A stretch of 64,000 bases of DNA, taken from a halophilic archaeon SHRA6. Its GTDB lineage: Archaea; Halobacteriota; Halobacteria; Halobacteriales; Haloferacaceae. The stretch lies in assembly GCA_005239175.1 (NCBI GenBank), contig ML241294.1, positions 186,001 to 250,000 on the forward strand. The letters run 5' to 3'. Shown here one piece after another: positions 9,360 to 18,066 of the stretch; position 1 is the stretch's first letter; each line of letters begins with the position of its first letter. The notes below the pieces were generated by a model that saw only the letters and a list, made by a program, of their open reading frames with translations, had not been told where the DNA came from and made no database searches. The position numbers and the translations under genes were made by a program.

Positions 9360-9539
9360 ATGAGCGAGAGTCAACAGGAATCGACGCGTCAGTGCGTCTC
9401 CTGTGGGATCAACGTCGCCGGGATGAACGCCGCGCGGTTCAAATGTCCGGACTGCGGTACCGAAATCCACCGGTGTGCGAAGTGCCGAAAGCAGAGCAAC
9501 CTCTATGAGTGTCCCGACTGCGGATTCCGAGGGCCATAA
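9360..9539 (+). CDS. HVO_2753-type zinc finger protein
   Basis: A 59-residue protein with two zinc-finger units made of four CxxC-type knuckles (CVSC, CPDC, CAKC, CPDC), ending GFRGP. This pattern is the DUF1610/HVO_2753 family, common upstream of EF-1beta in haloarchaea. The stop is two bases before the EF-1beta ATG, so the two form an operon. A TATA-like TTAAAA sits about 25 bases upstream of the ATG at 9360, and GAGGT directly precedes the start. Confidence 0.85.
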   Translation: MSESQQESTRQCVSCGINVAGMNAARFKCPDCGTEIHRCAKCRKQSNLYECPDCGFRGP

Positions 9540-9541
9540 CC

Positions 9542-9808
9542 ATGGGAAAAGTCGCTGCCAAAATGAAGGTCATGCCGAACAGTCCCGAACTCGATCTCGA
9601 CGAGTTAGAAGAGAAACTCGAAGCCTCCCTCCCTGAGGGCGCTCAGATCAACGGGTTCGAGCGCGACGATGTCGCGTTCGGCCTCGTTGCGGTGTTGCCG
9701 ACCGTCTTGGTCGCCGACGACGCCGGCGGAACCGAAGCGGTCGAAGAGGCATTCAGCGGCGTCGAAGGCGTCGAAAGCGTCTCCGTCGAGAACGTCGGCC
9801 GCGTCTGA
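9542..9808 (+). CDS. ef1b: Elongation factor 1-beta (aEF-1beta)
   Basis: Guanine nucleotide exchange factor for aEF-1alpha, which reloads it with GTP during translation. The 88 residues cover just the catalytic C-terminal domain found in archaea: [22 protein letters not shown], then [22 protein letters not shown], and [12 protein letters not shown] at the end. Length and motif order are normal. It is co-transcribed with the zinc-finger gene two bases upstream, an arrangement seen in other haloarchaea. Confidence 0.93.
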   Translation: MGKVAAKMKVMPNSPELDLDELEEKLEASLPEGAQINGFERDDVAFGLVAVLPTVLVADDAGGTEAVEEAFSGVEGVESVSVENVGRV

Positions 9809-9974
9809 GCACCTGCGCGATCGACTGATTCTTTTTGCGATACGCCGCAACGCTACGAGGCGTTGGTATCGATCTTACAGCCCCGTAGGCGACCAAGTCG
9901 TGTCGCAGCGATCGGGATCGCACAAACTGGGAATTATCGATAGTATTGATTCGACGGAAGACAAATGGGGATCT

Positions 9975-10415
9975 ATGGGAACCGATCGGATTCTGCTCGC
10001 GACAGATGGCAGCGAGAGCGCGCTAGCGGCGACCCGTGAGGCGATCGAACTGGCGGCAGACCGAAACGCAACGCTGCATGCGGTGTACGTGATCGAACCG
10101 CCGCACGGCTACGACAACGACATCATCGATCCTGACGAGATCGAAGCAGATCTGCTTGCAGCGGGAACGAGCGTGCTCGAAGATGTCGAGGCGGCAGCGG
10201 CGGCAGCGTCGGTGCCTATTCGAACAACGATCGACGACGGCCGCCCGGGAGACGTGCTGCTATCGTACGCAAAGACCGAAGACGTGGATCTGATTGTGGT
10301 CGGAGCCTACGGCGATCGATCGGGGGTTACGTACGCACTGTTGGGCAGTACCGCCGACGCACTCGTCCGTGAGTCACGGTGTCCAGTGCTCGTTTGTCCA
10401 CCGACAGACGAGTAA
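9975..10415 (+). CDS. Universal stress protein (UspA family)
   Basis: A 146-residue single-domain USP. It opens with the typical RILLATDGSESALAA strand and has the ATP-binding pattern G-x2-G-x9-G-S/T at VVGAYGDRSGVTYALLGST, so it is likely the nucleotide-binding type. The insert HGYDNDIIDPDEIEADL is common in haloarchaeal copies. The frame is open far upstream, overlapping EF-1beta, but the USP fold begins at the ATG at 9975. Confidence 0.88.
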   Translation: MGTDRILLATDGSESALAATREAIELAADRNATLHAVYVIEPPHGYDNDIIDPDEIEADLLAAGTSVLEDVEAAAAAASVPIRTTIDDGRPGDVLLSYAKTEDVDLIVVGAYGDRSGVTYALLGSTADALVRESRCPVLVCPPTDE

Positions 10416-10423
10416 GCAGCGAG

Positions 10424-11164
10424 CTACGTCCCATCGGTCGGTGCGGAACACCGCAGACACAGCGTCGTGTTAGCGACGTAATTCACGTCGTCGGCGCCAC
10501 ACGCCGGACAGCGGAATCGTCCGGTGTTGTACTCGGTCGATCCCCGCGGCGCGTGGAGCTTCCCGGCGTCGATCCTGGCATCGACGATCGAGGCAGTTCG
10601 CGAGCGCTTCACCGACACCCGACGCGTGAGGGCGTCGTCGCCGTTGCCGTGGATGTCATCCCATCCGAGATCGTCTGGGCGCGAGAGGTGTGCGAGCAGT
10701 TCCGTCCCGGCCTGCAAAAAGGGCCGGCCAGTCTCCGTTGCGGGCGAATCGATCTCAGCGTCTGCGTAGGCTGCAGCGGCGCGGTCGTACGCCTCGCTTG
10801 CGTTGTCTCGATCGCCGAGGATACTCCTGAAGTCCCCGATCCACTCGTTGCAATTCGCCTGTTCGACGGCACTTTCGAGCACCGCGTCCCGAAGCTCGCC
10901 GGCGACGAGGATACCTTGGCCCGCAAGGGCGCTCGCGCGACCGTGATCGCCGGTGATTCGGTGACAGACCGCGGCAGTTGCCAGCGACGCCAACCCTCGA
11001 CCGGCTCGCGATCGCTCGGGAGACGCATAGAGACCGCTGCTTCGCTCCGTTTGCCCTGAAAACACCGCATACGCGTCGAGTGTGTACGCCTCGGCTGCGT
11101 CGGTGTAGCGTTCGTCTGCGATATGTCCGATCGCGCGATCCCGTGGGCGGGTGCTCGCGTCCAT
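10424..11164 (-). CDS. Haloarchaeal helical-repeat protein with C-terminal zinc ribbon
   Basis: A 246-residue protein of unknown function. The N-terminal 150 residues are alpha-helical with Ala-rich, TPR-like pairs (ADERYTDAAEAYTLDAYAVF, GDRDNASEAYDRAAAAYADAE). The last 40 residues form a zinc ribbon with two CxxC pairs (FRCPACGADDV and TLCLRCSAP). Such proteins often work as protein scaffolds or nucleic-acid-associated factors, but nothing specific can be assigned. It converges on the USP gene. Confidence 0.65.
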   Translation of the reverse strand: MDASTRPRDRAIGHIADERYTDAAEAYTLDAYAVFSGQTERSSGLYASPERSRAGRGLASLATAAVCHRITGDHGRASALAGQGILVAGELRDAVLESAVEQANCNEWIGDFRSILGDRDNASEAYDRAAAAYADAEIDSPATETGRPFLQAGTELLAHLSRPDDLGWDDIHGNGDDALTRRVSVKRSRTASIVDARIDAGKLHAPRGSTEYNTGRFRCPACGADDVNYVANTTLCLRCSAPTDGT

Positions 11165-11286
11165 GCAGTTGGTTCGGTTCGAACAGGGTTAATCGATCCG
11201 CCAGCCAGAATCCGCCAGCCGGACAGAACCGTCCAGCCACCGGAGAAAGACTTGTTACGACCAATCACGTTAATTTAGTATTGTGA

Positions 11287-11400
11287 CTTTTCGCGTACGC
11301 AAACCAAAACGTCTGTGAGCTGTTGGGAATTGATCAAGCAACGCTCAAAGAGATCAACCCAGTCGACATCCACGCCCACGAGCCGGATTCGTTCCAGTAA
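11287..11400 (+). pseudogene. Fragment of a PAS-domain protein
   Basis: Translation from 11290 gives FAYANQNVCELLGIDQATLK followed by EINPVDIHAHEPDSFQ. This resembles the core of a PAS sensor domain (ANxxVCELLGxxxxxLxEIxP). There is an in-frame TGA just before it (11284-11286) and a stop right after, so only a relic remains. The rest of 11165-11475 contains nothing else I can recognise. Confidence 0.4.
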
Positions 11401-11475
11401 TTCGTCGATCATATTCAAACGGACAGCAGGGCGCGTACACCCAGACGTTCATATCAGACAATATATTAGTCGACC

Positions 11476-12311
11476 GTGCCAGCTGAGATGTCCAGGCTGC
11501 AGATCGAACTTGACGATCGCGTCGTGGTGCTCGACGCCTCGCCGCCGCGGGCGTATCCGCTTCGAATTCTCAATTATCACGAGATCGTCAACGATGTTGT
11601 CGATGGGCAACCGATCGCAGTAACGTGGTGTTCTCGCTGTGGAAACAGTCGCGCGGAACGGCGATCGACGGTAAGTTCGATGGGGAGACCCTGTCAGTTC
11701 TGCCGGCGTCAATTCTCACATACGACGCCTTCGAGCGTGCCCACCCTGACGGGCTCGTGCTCGATCGAACCGACGCGAAAAGCGAAGCGGCGAGCGACAC
11801 CGACGAACCGGCAGCGATCGACTACAAGACAGACCCCTACGCCGAGTACGCACAGCGTCCCGGTTCGGTCTCGGTGCACACCGCGGTACCGGCAGTCGTG
11901 AATGGGATCGCGAGGACATCGATCCGAAGACAGTAGTCGTCGGGATTGAATCCCGAGCGCTGACCGATGGCAACCTGACGGCGGCGAGCCGACCAAGGGC
12001 ACCGACAGCAGTGAACCGATCGGCGTGCCGCTTCCGGCTGTTTAGGCCGCTGGCGGCGTACTGACGGTCGCAATTGACGGCAAACCAGACGACATCACGA
12101 TCGTCGCCGGAGCCGACGGTGTCTTTGCGTTTGCAGATCCCGGCTTTGAACTCCAGTTTGTCGAGGGGGGCTCCGCGGAGACGGGACAACATGGGATCCA
12201 GTGACTGCCCAGAGCGACGATGGGCGTACCCTAACGCGTGTTCCGATCAAGCGACTGTTCGCATTTGCTTGGCAGGACGATCACGGCCCGGACGCGTTCT
12301 GGACCGAGTAA
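11476..12311 (+). pseudogene. Decayed DUF3179-domain gene
   Basis: Pieces of one DUF3179 protein lie in order in three frames. They are PPRAYPLRILNYHEIVNDVV and QPIAVTWC (to about 11635); LWKQSRGTAIDGKFDGETLS and SILTYDAFERAHPDGLVL (from about 11640); REWDREDIDPKTVVVGIESR (about 11900-11955); VLTVAIDGKPDDITIVAGAD with FADPGFELQFVEGG (about 12060-12170); and RLFAFAWQDDHGPDAFWTE before the TAA at 12311. The stretch normally between VTWC and LWKQS is missing, so there is an internal deletion as well as several frameshifts. Not a working gene. Confidence 0.8.
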
Positions 12312-12356
12312 TGGTTGTCGCGAAGCTCGTCGATCCAATCGCCAATCGCCCCGAAG

Positions 12357-13790
12357 CTACAGTTTCCCGGCAAGCACCTTTGCCGCGACGAGGATCGGAT
12401 CCCACACCGGGCTGAACGGCGGGGCGTACGCGAGATCGAGGCGCTCGACTTCAGGGACCGTGAGATCGGCCTCCAGCGCCGTCGCGACGGTGTCGATCCG
12501 GATCGCGGCGCGGTCGGCCCCGACGATCGAGCCGCCGAGGAGTCGTTCGGTTTCTTGATCGCCCACGAGCGTGACTGTCGTTTTCGCGTTTCCGGGGTAG
12601 TAGCCGGAGCGCGAGCCGGCGTCGATCGTTACCGAGACTGGATCGAACCCGGCCGCGCGTGCCTCCTCGGTGTCGATGAATCCGCAGCGTCCGCATTCGA
12701 GATCAAACGCCTTCAGCACCGCCGTCCCGGCGACTTCGCCGACCGGCATGGGCGCGCCAGCAACCGTGGCACCGATCGCCCGGCCAGCTCGGTTCGCAGT
12801 CAACCCAAGCGGGACCCACACGTCCTCGCCGGTCACTGCGTGACGTGCGGTCGCGACATCACCAGCCGCGTAGACGTTCGGAAGTGTTGTCCGCCCGTAT
12901 TCGTCAGTACGAATCGCCCCGCCAGGACCGTATTCGATCGCTGTCCCCTGGACCAGTTCGGTGTTCGGAACGATTCCGACACCGACAATCGCCAGTTCGG
13001 CATCGATGTCGCCGAGCGGTGTTTCGACTGCGCGGAGTCGGCCGTCCTTGTTTCCAATGAGTCTGTTGACCGGGGCCGCCGTGTGGACGCTCACGCCTTT
13101 TGATTCGAGGTGCGGCTCAACCCGATCGGCAACCGATTCGCCGAACGGTGGAAGGATGTGTGAAGATCGCTGAAAAAGGTGAACGTCGAGCCCGCGATCG
13201 GCGAGTGCCTCTGCCATCTCGACGCCGACGTAGCCTGCACCGACGATCGCAGCGGTCTGTGGCGCGGGCTGGGTACGATTGTGCTCGACGCGCTCGGTAT
13301 CGACAGGGCCATCCCCAAGCCGTGATCGATCGTAGGCGTCTGGATCGGCAATGTAGGCGTCGATCGCGGCCGCATCGTCGAGGCCGTGCAGTGTAAAAAC
13401 ACCGTCAAGCCCAGACACGTCGAACTGACCGCTCGTTGCGCGGCCGCCTGTGCCGATGAGCAAGTCGCCGTAGGGCTGATCAAACACCCGACCTGACGCC
13501 GTGTCCTGAACCCTGACAAGTTGGTCGTCAGGATCGACAGACAGAACCTCGTGGCCGCGGCGCAGGTCGATTCCCCGCTCAGCAGCCTCCTCCGGCGACA
13601 GCGACAGCAGATCAGTGAGTTGTTCGACACGTCCCGCGATGAAGTATGGCTGCCCGCAGTGGGCATACGAAACCCACCGGCCCTTCTCGAAGACGATGAC
13701 ATCGCGATCGGGGTCCTCTCGTCTACATTTGCTGGCTGCACTCAACCCGGCAGCATCCCCGCCAACGACCACGAATGGCTCGGAGGTCAT
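12357..13790 (-). CDS. CoA-disulfide reductase/NADH oxidase-like flavoprotein
   Basis: A 477-residue FAD- and NAD(P)H-dependent oxidoreductase of the CoADR/Nox group. The FAD motif is VVVGGDAAGLSAASKCRR, the redox Cys is in SYAHCGQPYFIAGR near residue 43, the NAD(P)H motif is AAIVGAGYVGVEMAEALADR, and the ATG motif is LPNVYAAGDVAT. There is no rhodanese domain. The likely role is reduction of CoA disulfide or another low-molecular-weight disulfide, or of oxygen. The start at 13790 is supported by a TATA box 27 bases upstream; the frame's further 73 codons are excluded. Confidence 0.85.
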   Translation of the reverse strand: MTSEPFVVVGGDAAGLSAASKCRREDPDRDVIVFEKGRWVSYAHCGQPYFIAGRVEQLTDLLSLSPEEAAERGIDLRRGHEVLSVDPDDQLVRVQDTASGRVFDQPYGDLLIGTGGRATSGQFDVSGLDGVFTLHGLDDAAAIDAYIADPDAYDRSRLGDGPVDTERVEHNRTQPAPQTAAIVGAGYVGVEMAEALADRGLDVHLFQRSSHILPPFGESVADRVEPHLESKGVSVHTAAPVNRLIGNKDGRLRAVETPLGDIDAELAIVGVGIVPNTELVQGTAIEYGPGGAIRTDEYGRTTLPNVYAAGDVATARHAVTGEDVWVPLGLTANRAGRAIGATVAGAPMPVGEVAGTAVLKAFDLECGRCGFIDTEEARAAGFDPVSVTIDAGSRSGYYPGNAKTTVTLVGDQETERLLGGSIVGADRAAIRIDTVATALEADLTVPEVERLDLAYAPPFSPVWDPILVAAKVLAGKL

Positions 13791-13811
13791 ACCCGAGAAT
13801 CGCGCCGAATG

Positions 13812-13820
13812 TATAAAATA
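13812..13820 (-). promoter_or_regulatory. TATA box of the flavoprotein gene
   Basis: TATTTTATA on the minus strand, centred 26 bases before the ATG at 13790, indicates a leaderless transcript. Confidence 0.6.
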
Positions 13821-14181
13821 GTGTGTCGGTGATGCAGCTGTGGGACCGACACACGGCCTTGCGATGGGTACCCGAAGCGGGGCCGAATCACCGTCCGCAC
13901 ATTGCTCTGTTGGTTCGGTGGGAATACCAACAAATAAGAGAATAGGTAGGGGGATGTCGCGACGATCGACGAGGGGGATTGCCACAGTGATCAGCGCGAC
14001 GAACAGCATGCCGACCAGCAGGCTGTCTTTCGTGGGGGTGCGTTGCCCGAATGGCGCACTGCTGCGCCACCAGCATGTTGGTTGCCAGCAAATAAATATA
14101 TTCGCTGAGTCGTTGGTAACCGGGGTACTGAACGGTTATTTGAAGTGCAGATGCGCCGTGTGTTTCTGCCCGATTAGGTGG
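13821..14181. other. Non-coding gap between divergent genes
   Basis: About 360 bases without a convincing gene on either strand. The right part (14085-14130) is AT-rich with AAATAAATATATTC, which could be an unused or alternative promoter. No repeat or RNA gene was recognised. Confidence 0.5.
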
Positions 14182-14202
14182 CGATGCGCGATCGACGCAT
14201 CG
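14182..14202. promoter_or_regulatory. Inverted repeat at the histidine kinase promoter
   Basis: CGATGCG, a 7-base centre, then CGCATCG forms a perfect inverted repeat abutting the TATA-like GTATAACC at 14202-14209. A regulator binding here would block TBP/TFB, so it may be an operator. The binding protein is unknown. Confidence 0.45.
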
Positions 14203-14242
14203 TATAACCACGATTATGTGTAGTCATGAGAAAGACCGGGTG

Positions 14243-15775
14243 ATGGAACTCGATCGACCGGACCGCTACGGGGCGCTGGCGATCGCGCTGTTCGGGTTTT
14301 TGTTGACACGAGTGTTCGTCATTGAGGCCGCACAGTACGGGTCTACACTTCCAGCACTCGTTGTCGGGTTCGTGCCGTTGTTCGTTGGACTCGGGCTCAG
14401 CCTCGTCGGCGTCGCACTCGCGGTCGGGTCGTTCTCTCGCCAGTACGTTCGCTCGGTCACAATCTGGTGGATGATCGGTACGGCGACGATGGGCGTCGTC
14501 GTAGCAATCTCTGCGCTCCCGACGATGATCTCAACCGGGCTTTCCTCGAACTCGTATCTCCTCGCGGCGAACGCGCTTTTAGGCGGCGCAGTCGGCGGCG
14601 TGGTGATCGGCGATCGATCGGCCGCGAACGCGAGACAACGCGGGGAAATTCGCCGACAGGCCAACCGAGCGCTGTTCGTCAATCGGCTGCTCAGACACGA
14701 CGTGATCAACGCAGCGGCGATTATCGACGGGCATACATCGTTACTCTCGAACAGTGACGGTACACGCACAAGGTCAGTCGCGGCGATCGAGCGGGCGGTG
14801 ACCCGGATCAACGACACCGTCGACGACGTGGGACGCATCGCCGTGGAACCGTCCCAATCCGACCTCAAACCGATCGATATCCGACCGGTGATCGATCGCG
14901 TCGTCGAGTCTGTTGAATCTGACTGTGGAACGCCGATACTGATCGACAGGGCGCCCGAAGAGGCAACGGCGTACGTCGACGATCGGATTGAACTCGTGTT
15001 TCGCGAACTACTACGGAACGCCGGAGAGTACGGCGAAACCGTGACTGTCTCGATCGATCAGAGCGTCGCAGCGGTTCAAATCAAGATTACTGATGACGGA
15101 CCTGGGTTGCCCGACATGCAGCGACGCCTGCTCGAATCCGGCGAGTTTCCGGAGTTTGACGATCCCTCCGCTGGCTTTGGTCTCCAGATCGTGAGCCTCC
15201 TCACAGAGCGCTATCGCGGCGAGATTACCGTCGAAACACCGGAATCCGGCGGGACACAGCTCACGTTGACACTGCCACGGGGGCCCGCAAATATTCGGCT
15301 CGCAGATGCCGTTGGCGTGACGTTTCCGAACCTCCAGCAGGCGAGCATCTCCGGGATCGTCGCAGGAGTACTGATGGGGATGGCGTTCGTTGGCGGGGGC
15401 AGCGAAACCCTGCCAGTCATCGGTGCATTGTACGGCCTCGCGAGCCCGACAATCGGGTGGATCACCCACCTGTTTCACAGTGTCGTCTTCGCGGTTTTGT
15501 TTTCCGCAGGGTGGTCGTGGATCGGCGTCGATCGCCGGCCCCGACAGCTCCGCAACGGAACCGTTCTTGGGCTGGCGTGGGGAACGGCGCTGTGGCTGGT
15601 CGCGGCGGGCGTTGTGATGCCAATCTGGCTCAGGTTCGTCGGAATCTCCGCGCCGGTTCCGGACCTCTCGGTGATGGGATTCGTGAGCCATGCCGTGTGG
15701 GGAATAAGCCTCGGAATCACCTACACGCTCCTTTCAGACGCGTCGATCAATCCTATCGGGCGCCTCAGCCGATAG
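14243..15775 (+). CDS. Membrane histidine kinase with C-terminal membrane domain
   Basis: A 510-residue sensor kinase. Residues 10-130 hold four hydrophobic segments. The dimerisation box with the likely phospho-acceptor His is LLRHDVINAAAI near residue 155. The ATPase domain follows with N box ELLRNAGEYGE, G1 box ITDDGPGLP and GFGLQIVSLL. Unusually, residues 360-510 form a further membrane domain of about four helices (GWITHLFHSVVF, GVVMPIWLRFVG) that resembles the small membrane proteins encoded at 15790-16203 and 25828-26322. No response regulator is adjacent. The ATG at 14243 fits the TATA box better than the earlier GTG- and ATG-type codons. Confidence 0.8.
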   Translation: MELDRPDRYGALAIALFGFLLTRVFVIEAAQYGSTLPALVVGFVPLFVGLGLSLVGVALAVGSFSRQYVRSVTIWWMIGTATMGVVVAISALPTMISTGLSSNSYLLAANALLGGAVGGVVIGDRSAANARQRGEIRRQANRALFVNRLLRHDVINAAAIIDGHTSLLSNSDGTRTRSVAAIERAVTRINDTVDDVGRIAVEPSQSDLKPIDIRPVIDRVVESVESDCGTPILIDRAPEEATAYVDDRIELVFRELLRNAGEYGETVTVSIDQSVAAVQIKITDDGPGLPDMQRRLLESGEFPEFDDPSAGFGLQIVSLLTERYRGEITVETPESGGTQLTLTLPRGPANIRLADAVGVTFPNLQQASISGIVAGVLMGMAFVGGGSETLPVIGALYGLASPTIGWITHLFHSVVFAVLFSAGWSWIGVDRRPRQLRNGTVLGLAWGTALWLVAAGVVMPIWLRFVGISAPVPDLSVMGFVSHAVWGISLGITYTLLSDASINPIGRLSR

Positions 15776-15789
15776 GTACGGTAACCTGG

Positions 15790-16203
15790 CTATCCAAGCA
15801 GGCCGAGTCCGACCCAGCCGCCAAGGACGGCCCCGTACACCAGGTGGAAAAACAGGAACGACGCAATCTGCGGCGGCTCAGGCTCTATTGCGAGGACGAT
15901 CGTCATCCAGAACACCGCCGCACCGACAAACAGAACCAATCCGTACACCAATCCGTTGAGCACGCCATTGACGAGCGTTACTGGGGTGAATAAGAACGTG
16001 CCCGCGATCCCGATCGCCGCGAACGCAACCCCCGCGCCGAGGCCGTACATCATGTGCATCAGCATACCCTCTTTCATGTACGCGTCAGGACCCTCATCAC
16101 CGATGTACTTCGCGTAAAACGCTGCCGTTGGTGGTGGAGAGCCGTCACCCATCGTCATCATGAACATCGTCATCACAATCGTTGCCAGTAGGCCGCCGAT
16201 CAC
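15790..16203 (-). CDS. DUF6789-like small membrane protein
   Basis: A 137-residue protein with about four membrane helices (MIGGLLATIVMTMFMMTMGD, MLMHMMYGLGAGVAFAAIG, NGVLNGLVYGLVLFVGAAVF, ASFLFFHLVYGAVLGGWVGL). Pattern and length match the haloarchaeal DUF6789 group, of unknown function; that name is from memory. It converges on the histidine kinase, whose tail carries a similar domain. The GTG start lies 15 bases downstream of a TTAC-N5-GTAA operator shared with an HxlR regulator. Confidence 0.7.
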   Translation of the reverse strand: MIGGLLATIVMTMFMMTMGDGSPPPTAAFYAKYIGDEGPDAYMKEGMLMHMMYGLGAGVAFAAIGIAGTFLFTPVTLVNGVLNGLVYGLVLFVGAAVFWMTIVLAIEPEPPQIASFLFFHLVYGAVLGGWVGLGLLG

Positions 16204-16216
16204 GCCGTCGATTATA

Positions 16217-16231
16217 GTTACTATTAGTAAG
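16217..16231. promoter_or_regulatory. GTTAC-N5-GTAAg operator before the DUF6789-like gene
   Basis: GTTAC TATTA GTAAG contains the perfect 13-base palindrome TTACTATTAGTAA (16218-16230). It sits between a TATA-like GTATAGC and the GTG start. The same arms occur at 26329-26343 and 30182-30196. A second palindrome, ATAACATGTTAT, lies upstream at 16244-16255. Confidence 0.6.
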
Positions 16232-16285
16232 CTATACGCCTACATAACATGTTATATTTTTGGTAGTAAATGCGTTACCCGATTA

Positions 16286-17047
16286 CTAGGCGGTAACGGC
16301 AAAGAGCACGCTTTGTCGGCGATCGTACCAAACCGAGGCATGTTCAATCGTCAGACAGCCGTATATTTCTGTGATGAAGCGCGTGTGGACGCCGGCGATC
16401 GTCAACGATCGATCGACGTTCGCGTCCCACAGTCCCGTCAGGAGATTCGTCGCGCCAGGGCCGGCGATCGAGAAACACGCCGCCGGTCGCCCCGTAAGCT
16501 TGCCGTACGCCGAAGCGGCGAACGCAGCGGCGCCCTCGTGACGGACGCCGTAGTACGAGAGCGTGCCGCGCTCGGCCTCTCGGCGCATGGCGTCGGCGAG
16601 CCCGAGATTCGAGTGGCCGACGATTCCCCACACGTGCCTGACGTCCCAGTTGACGAGCGTCTCGACGATCACGTCTGAAACGGTTCGTTCGTGGGACTCT
16701 GACGCTGGGAAGCCGACGTAGATCCCGTCTTCGCGCTCCTCGACGGGGTAGGTCTGCACGCAGTCGTCGTGGGGACCAGGTGTCTCGCCGGTCACCGGAT
16801 CGAAGTCCCAGCCGTGCCACGGACACCGCAGCCACCCTGATTCGATCGAGCCCTCTCCAAGTGGGCCTCCCTGGTGCGGACAGGCGTTTTCGAGCGCGGC
16901 GTACTGGCCATTGTGATGGGTAATCGCAACGGTCGTGTCGCCGCATGTCGCGGCCGTGACTCGCCCCTCCGAAAGTGCGTCACGATCGATCGCTCTGTGC
17001 CATCGTAACTGTTCGTCCGAGTCGTCCACTGGGGGATCCGTGTTCAC
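16286..17047 (-). pseudogene. Truncated Rieske-TPP enzyme fusion
   Basis: Residues 20-115 form a Rieske [2Fe-2S] ferredoxin domain with both ligand pairs (ACPHQGGPLGEGS and LRCPWHGWDFD). From SDVIVETLVNWDVRHVWGIVG the protein becomes the N-terminal domain of a thiamine diphosphate enzyme of the pyruvate oxidase/acetolactate synthase type (GVRHEGAAAFAASAYGKLTG, FSIAGPGATNLLTGLWDANVDR). It then ends after about 40 unrelated residues. The central and TPP-binding domains are missing and are not found downstream, so the enzyme cannot be active as such. The Rieske part might still fold. The start is set at GTG 17047 because a TATATC box (17071-17079) lies 27 bases upstream. Confidence 0.75.
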
Positions 17048-17146
17048 AGTACGGATCTGTGCATACACGAAGATATAACAGGAGGCGGCCGTGCAGTCGG
17101 ACCACCGGACCGTGTCACGCCCAACGGGAGCGGCTTAATTTCTCGT

Positions 17147-17554
17147 TTATGCTTGCGTCATCTCGTAGGCGAGTCGGTGCGGCATCAGCGCAAGTGCACG
17201 GACGATCGCTGCCAGCGCGAGGAAGATGCCGAATAAGATGTGTGCGACGCCGCCTAGTTTGAGCCAAAGTAGTGTCGAGGGCCAGCTGTGGATCGTCGCC
17301 AGCGTGTCTTTGAGGCCGCCAGCCGTTCGCTCAGGGCCACCACCGGCGAGGCTGTGCTCGGCGTAGGTACTGAAGTAGCTGTCCAGCAGTGGATGGAACT
17401 GGGTGAACTCGAAAAACAGCGCACTCCCAACGAGGAGATACCCGATGACGGCGAACAGCGTGCCAATCACTAACCTCTTTTTGACACTACCCACGGTTGC
17501 TTGGATCTCAGCCGGCGATCGGCGTGTGAGGTCTGATTTAGTCTGTTCTGACAT
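17147..17554 (-). CDS. Small membrane protein, unknown function
   Basis: A 135-residue protein with a soluble N-terminal stretch (MSEQTKSDLTRRSPAEIQATV) and three hydrophobic segments (LVIGTLFAVIGYLLVGSALFF, WLKLGGVAHILFGIFLALAAI and the end of that helix pair), plus a polar loop of about 45 residues. No family recognised. It starts at the ATG at 17554; seven extra in-frame codons upstream are unlikely. It lies directly left of the island boundary repeat. Confidence 0.6.
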   Translation of the reverse strand: MSEQTKSDLTRRSPAEIQATVGSVKKRLVIGTLFAVIGYLLVGSALFFEFTQFHPLLDSYFSTYAEHSLAGGGPERTAGGLKDTLATIHSWPSTLLWLKLGGVAHILFGIFLALAAIVRALALMPHRLAYEMTQA

Positions 17555-17675
17555 GTAGCACATGGGATAACTCAATTCACTCTAATAACCGCGGCTGAGA
17601 CCGCTGTAACTGGGTGAGCCAGACGAAATCGAGATTTGATCATTAATACAAAGAGCTAGCACGAGTTACACTCGC

Positions 17676-17745
17676 ACTCAGCTGCGTTTTACCAGCCCGA
17701 TCGCCGCGATGAGTAGGCAAAAAAGACGAACGCGTTGGTTGAGAC
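17676..17745 (-). pseudogene. Relic of the 25.2-kb membrane gene's 3' end
   Basis: About 70 bases match 25175-25244 with roughly nine substitutions and one missing base. On the minus strand the relic ends LIAAIGLVKRS-stop, against LVAAIGLVKRG-stop in the intact gene. The missing base breaks the frame before that. The two copies are in the same orientation and bracket the toxin island. The rest of 17555-18041 shows no gene, only AT-rich DNA. Confidence 0.75.
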
Positions 17746-18041
17746 AGTAGTATGTAAATAAGTAGATTCGATGTAATCGTAGATGATCAAAACCAATCGT
17801 TGGCAGTTTTTGTTCGGCGTTGCTAAGATACAGTGCGTTTGCAATTATTTCTCACTGCTTTCCAGTAACTGCCTCTTCAATCGCTCACAAACCGAATGCG
17901 GTTCTGTCTGTTGTGAAGAGCTGCAAACGCTACTATCTTAAAACGGCGTTTTCGGCAGAAGTTACTCAGAAACCCTAACGCATCACTCTCATTTTGTATT
18001 TGAGTACTGTCTTGAGGTATTGACAATGTTAATGTGGTTGA

Positions 18042-18050
18042 GTTATATAT
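18042..18050 (+). promoter_or_regulatory. TATA box of the lipoprotein gene
   Basis: GTTATATAT places the transcript start near 18070, close to the ATG at 18067. It argues against the upstream in-frame codons at 18034 and 18049. Confidence 0.5.
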
Positions 18051-18066
18051 GAATAGACATCAGACG

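Noticed and set aside
13840-14223. 127-residue open frame between the flavoprotein and the kinase
   Set aside because: Its translation has no family features, there is no promoter at a fitting distance, and it runs over the kinase promoter.
16244-16255. Palindrome ATAACATGTTAT as a separate operator
   Set aside because: It is AT-rich and isolated, with no second copy at another promoter. Noted only beside the GTTAC-type site.
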